NCBI GenBank assembly: GCA_029641185.1
Contig: JAPWGK010000001.1
Location: 2,368,501 to 2,432,500, forward strand
Length of the DNA: 64,000 nt
Reading direction: 5' to 3'
Source of the DNA: Pseudofabraea citricarpa
Lineage: Eukaryota > Ascomycota > Leotiomycetes > Helotiales > Dermateaceae
Part shown: positions 1-9,657 of the stretch, piece after piece
How the letters are laid out: each line of letters begins with the position of its first letter
How positions within the stretch are numbered: position 1 is the first letter of the stretch
Position numbers and translations under genes: made by a program
Notes under the pieces: model-generated
Databases searched by the model: none
What the model saw: the letters and a program-made list of their open reading frames with translations, nothing else
What the model was told of the DNA's origin: nothing

Positions 1-83
1 TTATAGAGGTTAGATCTTGGGCAAACGCCATACTGATACAAAGCAGAGGTCTGGGCTGATGAGCTGCTTATTTGAGAGCATAC

Positions 84-327
84 CTGTGGGTGAATTTTCA
101 TTCAATAGCCACCAATCTCCTGGACCAAGGCGGAACTTGTACTGGTACTCTTGGCCCTGCTCGACCTCCACGTCTTTATAAAATTCGTGCTCATTGTTCT
201 GGTCGGTAGTGTACTGCATCTCTTCTGGGTTCCAGGCCGGTTCGGAGAAGGAGCCTGCCACGTAGACTGGTGGTTGGGTCCCTGGATTCGAGTACTTGAC
301 TCTCACCGATGTCTTCGAAGGTGCCAT
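84..327 (-). CDS. AMPK1/CBM48 glycogen-binding domain protein, first exon only (partial)
   Basis: First coding exon of a gene that continues past the left edge. The frame starts MAPSKTSVRVKY and runs through the beta-sandwich pattern of AMPK1-type CBM48 domains: VYVAGSFSEPAWNPEEMQY, then EHEFYKDVEVEQGQEYQYKFRLG and the tryptophan pair of GDWWLLNEN. Family knowledge: such domains bind glycogen or alpha-glucan and occur in the SNF1/AMPK beta subunit and in yeast Crp1/Mdg1-like proteins. A donor of the type GTATGC follows the codons for NSPT (exon end at 84), and the reading frame soon closes beyond it, so an intron is likely. An in-frame ATG 27 codons upstream (408) exists, but the residues it adds do not look conserved, so I chose the ATG at 327. 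Downstream domains are not visible, so the exact family member cannot be named. Confidence 0.7.
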
Positions 328-1894
328 CTTCGTATATGTTGGGTTGCAACAGGATTGTGAATTGGCCGCCCTTCTAAGTCCTGTTGGGCCGTGGGGCTTG
401 ATTTGCAAGAGTGCAAACAGCTGGATTGGTCAAGTCAGCTCAGAATCCAAAGCGGCTACAGCTCAGCTACAGAGCTTCGGTCCCAAATTGTAGAAGTGAT
501 GGCAAGTGCAAGAGATCATGACCACACGCTCAGTGTTTCCGGGAAATGTGACGGAGCAAACGCTCCCGCCTCAACAATCGCATCAGGACAGGCGACTTAC
601 TTGGTGTCTCAGCTTCAGGTGTTGATTCGACCTTATTATCGATCACCATCTACTATCGCAATTGGGTGACAGGCTCATTGATGGTTTCTGGCAATTGCAG
701 TCAGCATCGGTATCCGGTAGGCAGGAGGCAAAGCTGACCTCTCGCACCTTCGGATAGTTGGAAGTTGGCAAAGCCGCACGTAGTAGGCCGGGCTGGGACT
801 GGGGCTGGGATTGGGTGCGCTGACAAGGCTGGCTGGAGTCTGATAAGATAGCTCAGGCTGGTACTTCAACTTGAGGCAGTGCGTCAAGGGATGACGCTGA
901 AGCTGAAGATGCAAATATATCTTCGTCGAGGGAAGTGGCCTTCTCTGGGCAATAATACGGAAGGAAGAAGTTAGACTTCGGCTTGTAACGTGAGCATGCA
1001 GACCACTCCAGCCAGCCAGCAGCCAGCAGCCAGCAGCCAGCGAGCATGTTCACTCACATACGGTAGAGTGTACGCACTGGCGTCACAGGTATTAGGATGC
1101 CTGTTGGAATGCAGCTGCCAACCTTGGTTCCAGCGAATGGGCGACCTGTGCTATCAGTGCCACAGTGTAGTCCAAGCTCACGCCACTGTTTTGAGGGGAT
1201 GGATCATGGATCGGAGGATGAGAGGTGAGAGGTGAGAGGTTGGGCAGCTCGGGGTCGGGCCACTGTGGTCTGGGTCTGGGTCTGGGTCTCGTCGTAAATA
1301 ATAATGATAGATGATAATAATGGTGCCAGAAGAGTAGGAGGTACATAGGTACATAGGTACATAGGTACATAGGTACATAGGTACATGCCTATACAGACAC
1401 ATACAGCACATGCTCACTTCACTCCCTCACCTCACCTCACTCAACCAGCCAGCCCCGGGTTCCCGCCATTCTTGTACTCGTCTGATCATGGCAATTGCTC
1501 TTGCACCCACATGGCATTCTTGAGTCTCCACCCATCGGCGCCGCTCTGCCGATCAAAATGCTACCGTACAACTATGATGCCATCGGTAGAACTACGGAGT
1601 AGCGACATACTTCTACCTGTATCATGGGACGGCAAAACAATACTCCGCCCCCGCGCCATCGACACGTGCTTCTGGAATAATGACGAGCTTCGAGCCCGGA
1701 GCCCTGATCGCGAAAACAAAATATTGACTTGACTTGGGAGAAAGCCGCCCTTTGTCCAACATCATAACATAACGTCTTCATAACCCGACAAGCTGACAGC
1801 ACCCCCTCCAGCCTCAAGTCCACACCTACACAACCGCGCCTATCTTGTATCTTGCTTACACTGCAAGAAGCTAGCTCTCATCCACAACCACAAT
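328..1894. other. Intergenic region between divergent CBM48 and IWR1 genes
   Basis: No supported gene. It must hold the promoters of both flanking genes, which point away from each other. The short open frames on both strands have low-complexity or random composition. The most visible structure is a run of a GTACATAG octamer near 1340-1386, followed by a CT/CA-rich stretch (TCACCTCACC repeats near 1420-1440). Confidence 0.6.
1339..1386. repeat. Octanucleotide tandem repeat (GGTACATA)n
   Basis: About six tandem copies of an 8-bp unit containing the palindrome GTAC. It lies in the IWR1/CBM48 intergenic region, outside any supported exon. Confidence 0.9.
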
Positions 1895-3412
1895 ATGCCT
1901 CTGCCACCGGCCACCATCCTCGTCAAGAGGAAGGCCACTGATGAGCCTGTAGATTTCCTGCGTAAGACCTCGCCCAGCATACATGCTCTTCTAGAAGTCT
2001 ATCGTGCTTACTATTTCTACCAGGAGTTCATGAAGCTACGGGAAAGCGACAGCGGCGCGCAACAGATTTCGTCTTTTCGCGCCAACAACCACCCGATGCT
2101 CCAGACGATCTGAACACCCCCTCCTCCGCCCCCCAAGGTGTCCGACGAATCAAAGCAATTCACCGATCCGTCAGCTCTCAGCCACCAGTAGGGAAATTGA
2201 ATCTTCTCAAGAACAATACTGAGCGCGAGGTCGAACCATCTGCTCCGGGTGGAGGTGCTGATATCAGCATATCAGCATCTTCCAGTACAGAAAACCAAAA
2301 TCTTAAACAGGATGGCAAAGCAAGAAGCATGCAACATGCTCAACAGCCAAGACGGTTCCATATGTCCCGAACGGCGGCGAATCAGGCGCCTGACCCGAGC
2401 AGTCCCATTACTGCAGGACGCAAACGTGGCGCCAAGGCCGAGACAGTCTTTGTTGAACGGAGGGTTCGCCCAAAGCTTCAGACAGATGTAAAGGCTGGAA
2501 ATATCTCAAGAGATAAAGATATCCTACCTGAGCCCCTGCTTCCCCCGGCCGAAACCCAATCACGTCCACAGAAGAAGCCTGGGCTAGCTGCACGTAGACC
2601 TGTTTCACGAGATACTGGCTCAGTGAAGGAGGCGGCAAAGCCTGTACCTGCCTCTCTTCCAGCTCCAGCTCGCATACCTTTGCCTCATGTTTATTCGGAT
2701 GATTTTGTTGCTCAAATGCAAGCATATACATTACAAGAGATTGGTCATAGTGTTGCGGAATCAGAAACATTCAACAAGAAACCCGCGCCAGCGATAACTA
2801 CTCCTCGAAAGTCCACAAAGGTCAAGTTCACACCCAAAAAGCCAGCTTTAAGATACCACGAAAGACATCCTGAGGAATTTGCCACTGCAAATAGTAACTT
2901 GCAATTGGAGGTCGACGCGCATATCTCGGACCAGGAAGATGCGGATGATGATTCTGAGTACATTATCGATACGTATATTCGTGTTCCTGCAGATTCCATG
3001 GACATTGAAGACGATGAGCAGCCGAAAGATTTCGGCCTTCTCATACTTGACTCGCAGCCAGATATAGATGAGTTCTATCGAGAAAACGAAGAAAGCGATG
3101 AGGAAGAAGAGGATGAAGAAGAGGACGAAAATGGTAGGCCTGTTCTGTGCTTTTGTGGTAATCGGCTAACGTTTCATAGCTGAGAACCATTACTCTGCTG
3201 ATTACCCAGACGAGGAAGTAGATTCTGATGACGAATATGGCCGTAATGCCTACAATTACCGCAACCATAATGCGTCTGATCTAGAAGAATTCGACGAGGA
3301 CGATGCAACCTTTAGTGACGAGGATAATGATGCAACCAAATACCCGTGGATGAAGAAACCCTCCTGGATGGCAAAGAACTCAACTGAGGATGGATTGATA
3401 GATGAAGCTTGA
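1895..3412 (+). CDS. IWR1: Iwr1-type transcription factor (RNA polymerase II nuclear import adaptor)
   Basis: Three exons: 1895-1961, 2024-3133 and 3180-3412; 469 residues. Exon 1 gives the classic Iwr1/SLC7A6OS amino terminus, ATILVKRKATDEPVDFLRV, with the last residue completed across intron 1 (GTAAGA donor, TACCAG acceptor). After a long basic, low-complexity middle part, the C-terminal third has the Iwr1 domain: SEYIIDTYIRV, then a Glu/Asp-rich tract, then ENHYSADYPDEEVDSDDEYG created by splicing the 46-nt intron 2 (CTAAC branch site). Family knowledge: Iwr1 binds assembled RNA polymerase II in the cytoplasm, carries the import signal, and is recycled by a nuclear export signal. The frame without splicing stops early, so the introns are required. 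Good match at both ends; the middle part is not conserved. Confidence 0.88.
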
Positions 3413-3703
3413 CATACCTCTTTGATGTCACGTTGAGGTCAGTTCTTGGAGTATTAGCGATTGCATGTACAGACTACTACTTGTACAGAAAATGTTGAAT
3501 TCTCTCGCAGACTATCGAAGATTACCAAGCGAAAACCTTTTGTCCGGTTCCCGTGCCACCATCAATAATTATGTACACGCCTTTCTCTGAGACCATACGA
3601 GTAACACCACACACATTAATTCGCAAACCAAACCAACACACTTTAGAAGAGAAATTCTCGCCAAACGCCATTTCAAGATGAGATTTTTTTTTATTGCATA
3701 TCG

Positions 3704-4543
3704 TCAATCATTCCGTGCTCCGTACATTCGTGGAGTTTTTCTTAGACCAAGTCTTCTTTTGTTCGAATCGTTCTGAGAAAAGTAAGCATGTGTGATTTCT
3801 TGATTCTCAGTGAGAGACTTACTTCTTGCACGCGGATCCTCCAAACTCTTCAAGATGGCAGCCTTATCCTCATCCGAGACCCATTCGTATGTGAGGGCAC
3901 GATGCGGGTACATCGCGACAAGTGTATGCTCAGGATGTGATTCTTTGAGCATCTTTCCTTCTCTCTTTCCGTCGCGCATTTTTATCTGCTGCCAGCAAGG
4001 CACACCATTCTTGAGCACAACTTCATCGTTTTCATCGAAGATGAGGAAGAATTGATTGTCGCGATAGAATCGACTGTGCAATCCATCTGGGCTTAAAACT
4101 TTCGAGTTGGGAAATCTCCTCTTGAAATATAACAACAAAGCGCTTCTGATTCTACCTGTTTTTGGACAGGTCTTCCCGCCCCATGGCAAGCCCAAGTCAA
4201 CTCGATAGTAACGAATGAAGTCAAGAGCTTCATCGCTATATGGCACGTTCGAACGTGGCACACGTCTTGGCGGTCTTAAGTCTACCAACTCGAAGTCGTA
4301 TGATGACTGCGAGTAGGATGCTGAGCCATTCCACGATATTGTTGGGGATGACGAAATGTGACATATTCGTAGACCATCAACTAGATCAACTTCTGTTGCA
4401 TCAAGACGCATCTCGATGTGGACTTGGCCATCCTTTAGGATTTCCAGTTGGTCTTTTGATTGCTCAGAAGGGCTCTCTGGATGGTGATGGATAAGGTCTT
4501 TAATATCAATCCGTCGATATGAACTTGCGTATTCCAGCTGCAT
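3704..4543 (-). CDS. Hypothetical protein with a possible Myb/SANT-like segment
   Basis: One open frame of about 279 residues from the ATG at 4543 (MQLEYASSYRRIDIKDL), convergent with IWR1 290 bp away. The frame continues 5' of this ATG without one until a stop near 4607, so an upstream exon is possible. Around residues 105-170 the pattern SDEALDFIRYYRVDLGLPW, then LLLYFKRRFP and GLHSRFYRD resembles fungal Myb/SANT-like helical modules (helix, L-PW, helix, RFP, GLQSRYYR). This is inference from pattern only. The rest is acidic/basic without a family I recognise; the last residues are RKTPRMYGARND. No signal peptide or membrane segment. Confidence 0.55.
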   Translation of the reverse strand: MQLEYASSYRRIDIKDLIHHHPESPSEQSKDQLEILKDGQVHIEMRLDATEVDLVDGLRICHISSSPTISWNGSASYSQSSYDFELVDLRPPRRVPRSNVPYSDEALDFIRYYRVDLGLPWGGKTCPKTGRIRSALLLYFKRRFPNSKVLSPDGLHSRFYRDNQFFLIFDENDEVVLKNGVPCWQQIKMRDGKREGKMLKESHPEHTLVAMYPHRALTYEWVSDEDKAAILKSLEDPRARSKSLTENQEITHAYFSQNDSNKRRLGLRKTPRMYGARND

Positions 4544-5983
4544 CTTCGTACCGAGTTTCACAAGGCGTAGACTTGGTAAGCGGGCAAAAATGTTTCGATT
4601 GCTCGATCAAGTCAGTGGTGGGTTCCCCGGAAGACAACGACTTATAAGCAAGGTCCAGCTTTTCAGTGAAGCAAATAGCTTGAATGCTAAATCTGAGTGA
4701 CAAGTGTCAGAAGGTACGATTTGAAAATGAAGACTGTTGAAGAACGGCATTCGGGGGATCCAAGATTTATAACAAAGACAGGGTGTCAACTAGATTGATA
4801 TGATAGGAATGTTGACATCTTGAGGTACGATCTTCAGTTTTCCTTCAAGCAAGCCACAATCTTCTCAGAATACCAAGTCCAACCAATAGACGATGCAGTC
4901 CTTACTTTCTTATACAAGGATCTCAAGATCTCCCCCAGATCTCTGCAGTACTCCAGGACAAGCTTGGCATGGCTGTCAAAAAGGTTCTGTCTTATCTGCA
5001 TCATAGCCCTTGAGGAAGACCTGCGGCTCATTTAGTTTTCAAATGCTGTTCAACAGCGGGAATCCTAGCTTATGCAGGAGGAAACATCTCTCTCAGCTTT
5101 CTCAGTCCTCGCAGCCCTCTCTTGTCACACCTCAAATCACCACCATTACTGCGCCTCTCGCCTCTCGGAGCATATTGTTTGGCAAAGGAGATGGCGAGGC
5201 ATTAGGGCTTGTACAAAGCTATTGCAATTTTGCTCGGCAGCGCTTTCTTCGTCGAGGGTGAAATATTTGTTGGACAGTTGGACTTCGAACAATCCATCGT
5301 ACCAAGGAGAACCTGTTGGAGGCGTCTTGATGTCCGGAACTCAGGGAGTAATCCCATTTGTCAAGGACGCCTCCTGTCTCGGGCCAAGAACAAGAGATGG
5401 ATACTTGTGGCGGAAAACAGGAAACAGGAAGTAGGAACTGCAGGAAGTGCAGCCGGTAGCAATCACTTGACTTGCCTGTGTGTTTCTTCGAGCTTTCATG
5501 CCCAAGAAAGCATCCTAACAGCCCGTTGGGTAGCGTGGAGTTGTAGTATCAAGAGTGATTTGTCAACCAATATTTCTACAGGATTCGAGGGATATAGAAG
5601 ATCCAATGCCACAATGCCACCAATGCCACACAGCGCCTTTCCACACTGGGTGGGAAATAAGCGATGCTATACAAGCGGCAAGGAAGATCCGCCGACGGAT
5701 TTAAACGCGGACGGCCAGAACTCTATCGCCGCACGAGTTTTGGGCTGCAAAATCTTCAACATTGGGTTGTTACGATATGTGGGGGAGAGGGGGGAGGGGG
5801 GAGGGGGAATATGCCCCACAGCAACATATCGACCTGTCGTATTCTCGATCGAAGCAACATGGATGACGTGTCATCACATGCTCTACTTACCTGTTCCGAA
5901 TCGAGTCAAGATCCACCGTCCATTGTCACATTCCCTCGTCAAGGAGATGTCTCCGTGAGATGCTCGTTAATCTTCTGGCCGCC

Positions 5984-6067
5984 CAGCAGCAGCAGTAGCA
6001 GCAGTAGTAGCAGCAACAACAACAACAACAACGACGACGACGACAACAACAAACAATAACAACAATA
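5984..6067. repeat. Imperfect trinucleotide microsatellite (CAG/TAG/CAA/CGA)
   Basis: Runs of CAG, TAG, then CAA, CGA and again CAA. It is not inside a supported reading frame; open frames through it translate to poly-Ser/Asn/Asp or poly-Leu. Confidence 0.9.
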
Positions 6068-7020
6068 GCGGCATTCACCGCTTGTCGCCAGCCCGGAATC
6101 AAAGTGCCGAAACTCAGGAATGAGATCAGAGTGGTTACACAAGTATTTCAGGGCGGCTACGGCGATTGTTTGAAATAACCGACTGGCTGGACGACATGCT
6201 GTGTAACCTACCTTAAATTAGCGTTTTTTGTCAGCTCTGCAACTGTGGCACAGGAAGTACCTCCGCCCTTCCCCGGCACAGCTTTCGTTCCTCATACGTT
6301 CTTAACCACAAAAGGGGTTGGCAACTGCATGCCAGTTTTTGATCCCCGGTTCCTGGGAGACTGCTGCCGTGTGTCTCATCTAGTGCATATTCACAGTCGC
6401 TATGCAAGGCATTCATCAAGTCCGCTCATCTATACCACAATACTACCTAGGGATAACTAATCATAGAGCGATCTGGGATCAACCAGACCAGTAGTCTCAC
6501 GCCGTCTTTGTCTAGTTCTCGATTGTTCTACCTCCAATCTGCAGCATAGCATCGGCTTCGTCATTCTTTATCTTGGCAGCCTCAAATCAAGAGGAGCACA
6601 TATCAGATCATGTTCGAGTCCTTACCGTTAGACGGTATGAAGTGACGTCTCATTTCTCTACTCATCATCTATCACACAACTTTGCACTCATTCTTCATCG
6701 AAATTGTACCCTCTGGTTCAATGAGATCTCCCGATCAAATTTCTGCCTACCTGCAGGAGACAGATGTGCAATCAGATTATGTGGAAAGTTGAGACAGCCA
6801 CTCGCGTCTGTTCTCCTCCTTGTGCTCCATCAGAGGGAGCCCAGGTGAGGAGGTGATCAAGGCAGACTTCTCTCGTGGTCAGGTGCCATGGGCTCATCAC
6901 ATTCCAGGTTGTAGAGAGATATCTATGCTATGCCTCGAAAGGAAAGTAAGAAGCGAGCTTGGTATAGGGCGGGCAGTGAGTGAAGTATGCATACTTCGAA
7001 GGCAGATTATGTTGAGTCGA

Positions 7021-7040
7021 CAAGCAAGCAAGCAAGCAAG
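7021..7040. repeat. Tetranucleotide repeat (CAAG)n
   Basis: Five tandem CAAG units in non-coding sequence. Confidence 0.85.
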
Positions 7041-8467
7041 AAATCTATCTGCTCGCTCTGAGATTTGTCTCGCCTCTGGCCTCCATCCCTCGGTATCAGA
7101 AATAAGATAGGTAACAGCAAAATGCCAAGGGCGTACACGCATCGGACCGCAAAGTGGAGATGAACTTGCCACTGCAGCGGAGAGGCAGGCAGACCGTGAG
7201 GAAAGAATGGTATTTGTCAAACAGTATCTACCATCGAGTGAGGGGGGTGGTTTGCAACTCAGGGTCTACATGTCGTCACTTTGCCCGAACTGGTCAATCC
7301 CGAGTCTTCTCCTTCAGCCGCTCACTTTTCTTCCTTCGCGGGAGATGTGACACGTTACAGTGTGGTGTTATGTGATATGATCGGAGGGAGTTATGCTTAT
7401 ACGTCCTTCGACGATAAAGAAAAACTCAGCTTCGGCGAATCAAAGCAAGCAAGTGCCCTCGAGCAAAGAGAGATGATGCCTGCATGTAGGTTTTCTGCAG
7501 GATCTTTTCTCTCTCTCTCCTTGATAGCCGACACACGTATCAAGAAATAAAAAAAAAGTAACATGTTCAAAGCGCCTCTCGATCTGTCCATCTACCCTCT
7601 ATTCTGAGTCGTTCTTATTCGCTTCCAGATGCGACTCGCCGTGCTCAGTCGAGTCGAGTCGAGTCAAGTCTCGAGTCTCGAGTCCAGCTCGGTTCCAGCT
7701 CCAGCTCGCATCTCTCCGTCGCTTAAACGACGAGATTCCTCGCTCGCCACTCGGAAAGAACCAGCCCAGCGCAAAGAAGAAAAAAAAAAGTCAAAAGACC
7801 CTCAGACACTAACGAGTCTGGCACACGCACATACACACTGCACACTGCACACAGCATGAAATATCTCCGTCCCCCGGCCCCGCCATCCCGACCCTATATG
7901 ATCCGCCTCCCCTAATTATTTCATGGGAGGATCAGTTCCTGAAACGGAAAACGGAAAATACGTGCCGTACCGCACCGCACCGCACCAGATTGTAAGACCA
8001 CGCACCACGCACCACCACCACTACCATCATTACACCAGCTCGCGCTTCGGGCTTACGGGTGCGGCGTTTCGATTCTGGAGTGTAATTCCATGAATCGTGG
8101 GGGGGCAGAGAGAAAGGAGCGGTGTGAAGTGTGAATGAAGGGAGGCAATCAGAAGCAGAGGAATAGGCACATCTTTTTTTTTCAGCTGAGCATCGAAATG
8201 TATTCTGCATGAAGCACAAGTTCTATCTAGCTAGCTAGTTGTCAGGCACGCACGCATGCACGCAAAAGAACGCCAGGAAACCCAACCCCCAGACCAGACC
8301 AGGCCAGACCAGACCGTACCACTATGGCCGGAGCCAAAACATTAAGCAGTTAAAACACCGATGCTATCTAAAAGAACGGAAATTCATAAACTAAACAATA
8401 CGCAATCCAAGAAAGCAGATAATTTTTTCAGGACCTGTTTTTAATTCTCCCTCTCACACGCTGTTCC

Positions 8468-9446
8468 TCATGGCTTGACCTCGGTGATGGTCAGTTCGTA
8501 ATCTTGTCCGTCTCCGAGGTTGAGGTTGACCTGGTCGATATCCTCGCTGCTGGGAGCAATGTTGCTCTCGGCAGCGCTGGGGGAGGCTGGAGCGGCGCGG
8601 GCGCGGAGAATCTGTCTCTTGGCTGCTGGTGCGGCTTCTAAAGAGTTAGCTATGATCTGGTCTGGGAAGAGTGGGTTTTCTTACAGTTCTTGGTATCCGA
8701 GTTGAGTGTGCGGATCTTCAGCATGGTGACAGTTGGGAATGAGCTTCCGACATCGCGCTTTGCAGCTGCGGCAGCGGCTCCATTCTCAGCGCCAGCCTTG
8801 ACAGTGATACCAACACCAGATCCACCCTCGCCAGTACCAAGCTCGATCTCGGGGCCAGTCTTCAAGGCAGCGGCGGCGTAGTTGAGAGCAGCGTTGAAGC
8901 CAGCAAGATCTCGCTTCTCCTTCTCGGTGGGCTCAGAGACAGCCTCGGGTTCGCGGGGCTCGATCTCTTTGACTTCGGGCAAATCAGCCTCTGTGCTCTC
9001 TACGCGGGGCCGCACATCATTGCCCATACCTATACCGGATTGTAAACCATTTGCTGCTGCTGCTGGGGCTGCGGCTGCGCTTGGGGTAGCAGCTTCGACT
9101 GGCTCAATGACAGCAGCAGGAGCGGTACCACCAGTCTGGGCACCAGCAACGACGTCAGCCAGTTGAGCTCGGGATGCTCCTGTCTCTGTGCTAGCTGCAC
9201 CAGCTTCGGCCCCTTGGGAGGCTCCGCTGAGAGCTGTGATCAGATTCGATACATCTGCCTCGCCACCGAATGATATTTCACCATCACCGACTACCAGGCT
9301 ATTGAATTCTTAGTATTGATTGTTAAAAATTGAGTGAACGTGAGGGCTGCTTACGCTGGAGAGTAGGCACCCAAGTTAATGTTAAGAGGAAGAGCGGAGA
9401 CGGAAGTGGCGGCCAAGAGGGCAGCCAATGTGTATGAGTAAAGCAT
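8468..9446 (-). CDS. Ala-rich secreted protein with dibasic (Kex2-type) sites
   Basis: Three exons on the minus strand: 9446-9355, 9298-8685 and 8634-8468; 290 residues. Exon 1 encodes a signal peptide (MLYSYTLAALLAATSVSA) followed by LPLNINLGAYSPA, and splicing continues into LVVGDGEISFGG. For the last intron the nearer TAG acceptor would create a stop codon, so the AAG four codon positions further is taken. The mature part is Ala/Gly/Glu-rich and has three KR sites (KEKR-DLAG, AAKR-DVGS, AAKR-QILR), an RARAAP motif, and a C-terminus NLGDGQDYELTITEVKP. I recall similar N- and C-terminal motifs in uncharacterised ascomycete secreted proteins but cannot name the family. A TATA-like box lies about 205 nt upstream. 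Kex2 processing in the Golgi is inferred from the KR sites only. Confidence 0.78.
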
Positions 9447-9650
9447 CTTGGAGGTGGTTGTTGGTTGTTGGTTGGAGGTTGGTTTTTAGGGTAGATAGGT
9501 AATTGATATAAAAGATAGTAGAGCAAAAAAATGGAGAATGGAGTGGTAACAGGTGAGTTGCAAGACTTGCTTGATAGAATGTATTGTAAGTTAATGAATG
9601 AGAGCGCAGCTGGAGAAAAAAAAGTAGGATACTGGGGGACTTTCCCGGCC

Positions 9651-9657
9651 TCTTATA
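9651..9657 (-). promoter_or_regulatory. TATA-like box of the secreted-protein gene
   Basis: TATAAGA on the minus strand about 205 nt before the chosen ATG at 9446, with a CT-rich leader in between, as is common for highly expressed fungal genes. Confidence 0.45.

Larger units (their letters stand above)
4544..8467. other. Long gap without a supported gene
   Basis: I see no convincing complete gene. A 65-codon minus-strand frame at 4834-5031 looks protein-like and may be an exon or relic (see findings). The 249-codon plus frame at 5209-5958 has no recognisable domain and random-looking composition. The stretch contains a CAG/CAA/CGA microsatellite (5984-6067), AGCA repeats at 7021-7040 and a GAGTC/TCGAG-rich stretch at 7650-7690. 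Part of 8000-8467 should be the 3' UTR of the secreted-protein gene to the right. Confidence 0.5.

Noticed and set aside
5209..5958. 249-codon plus-strand frame with a hydrophobic start (MYKAIAILLGSAFFVEG)
   Set aside because: After the first 17 residues the composition is random, it runs into a G-rich stretch translated as GERGEGGGG, overlaps other frames, and shows no domain or splice context.
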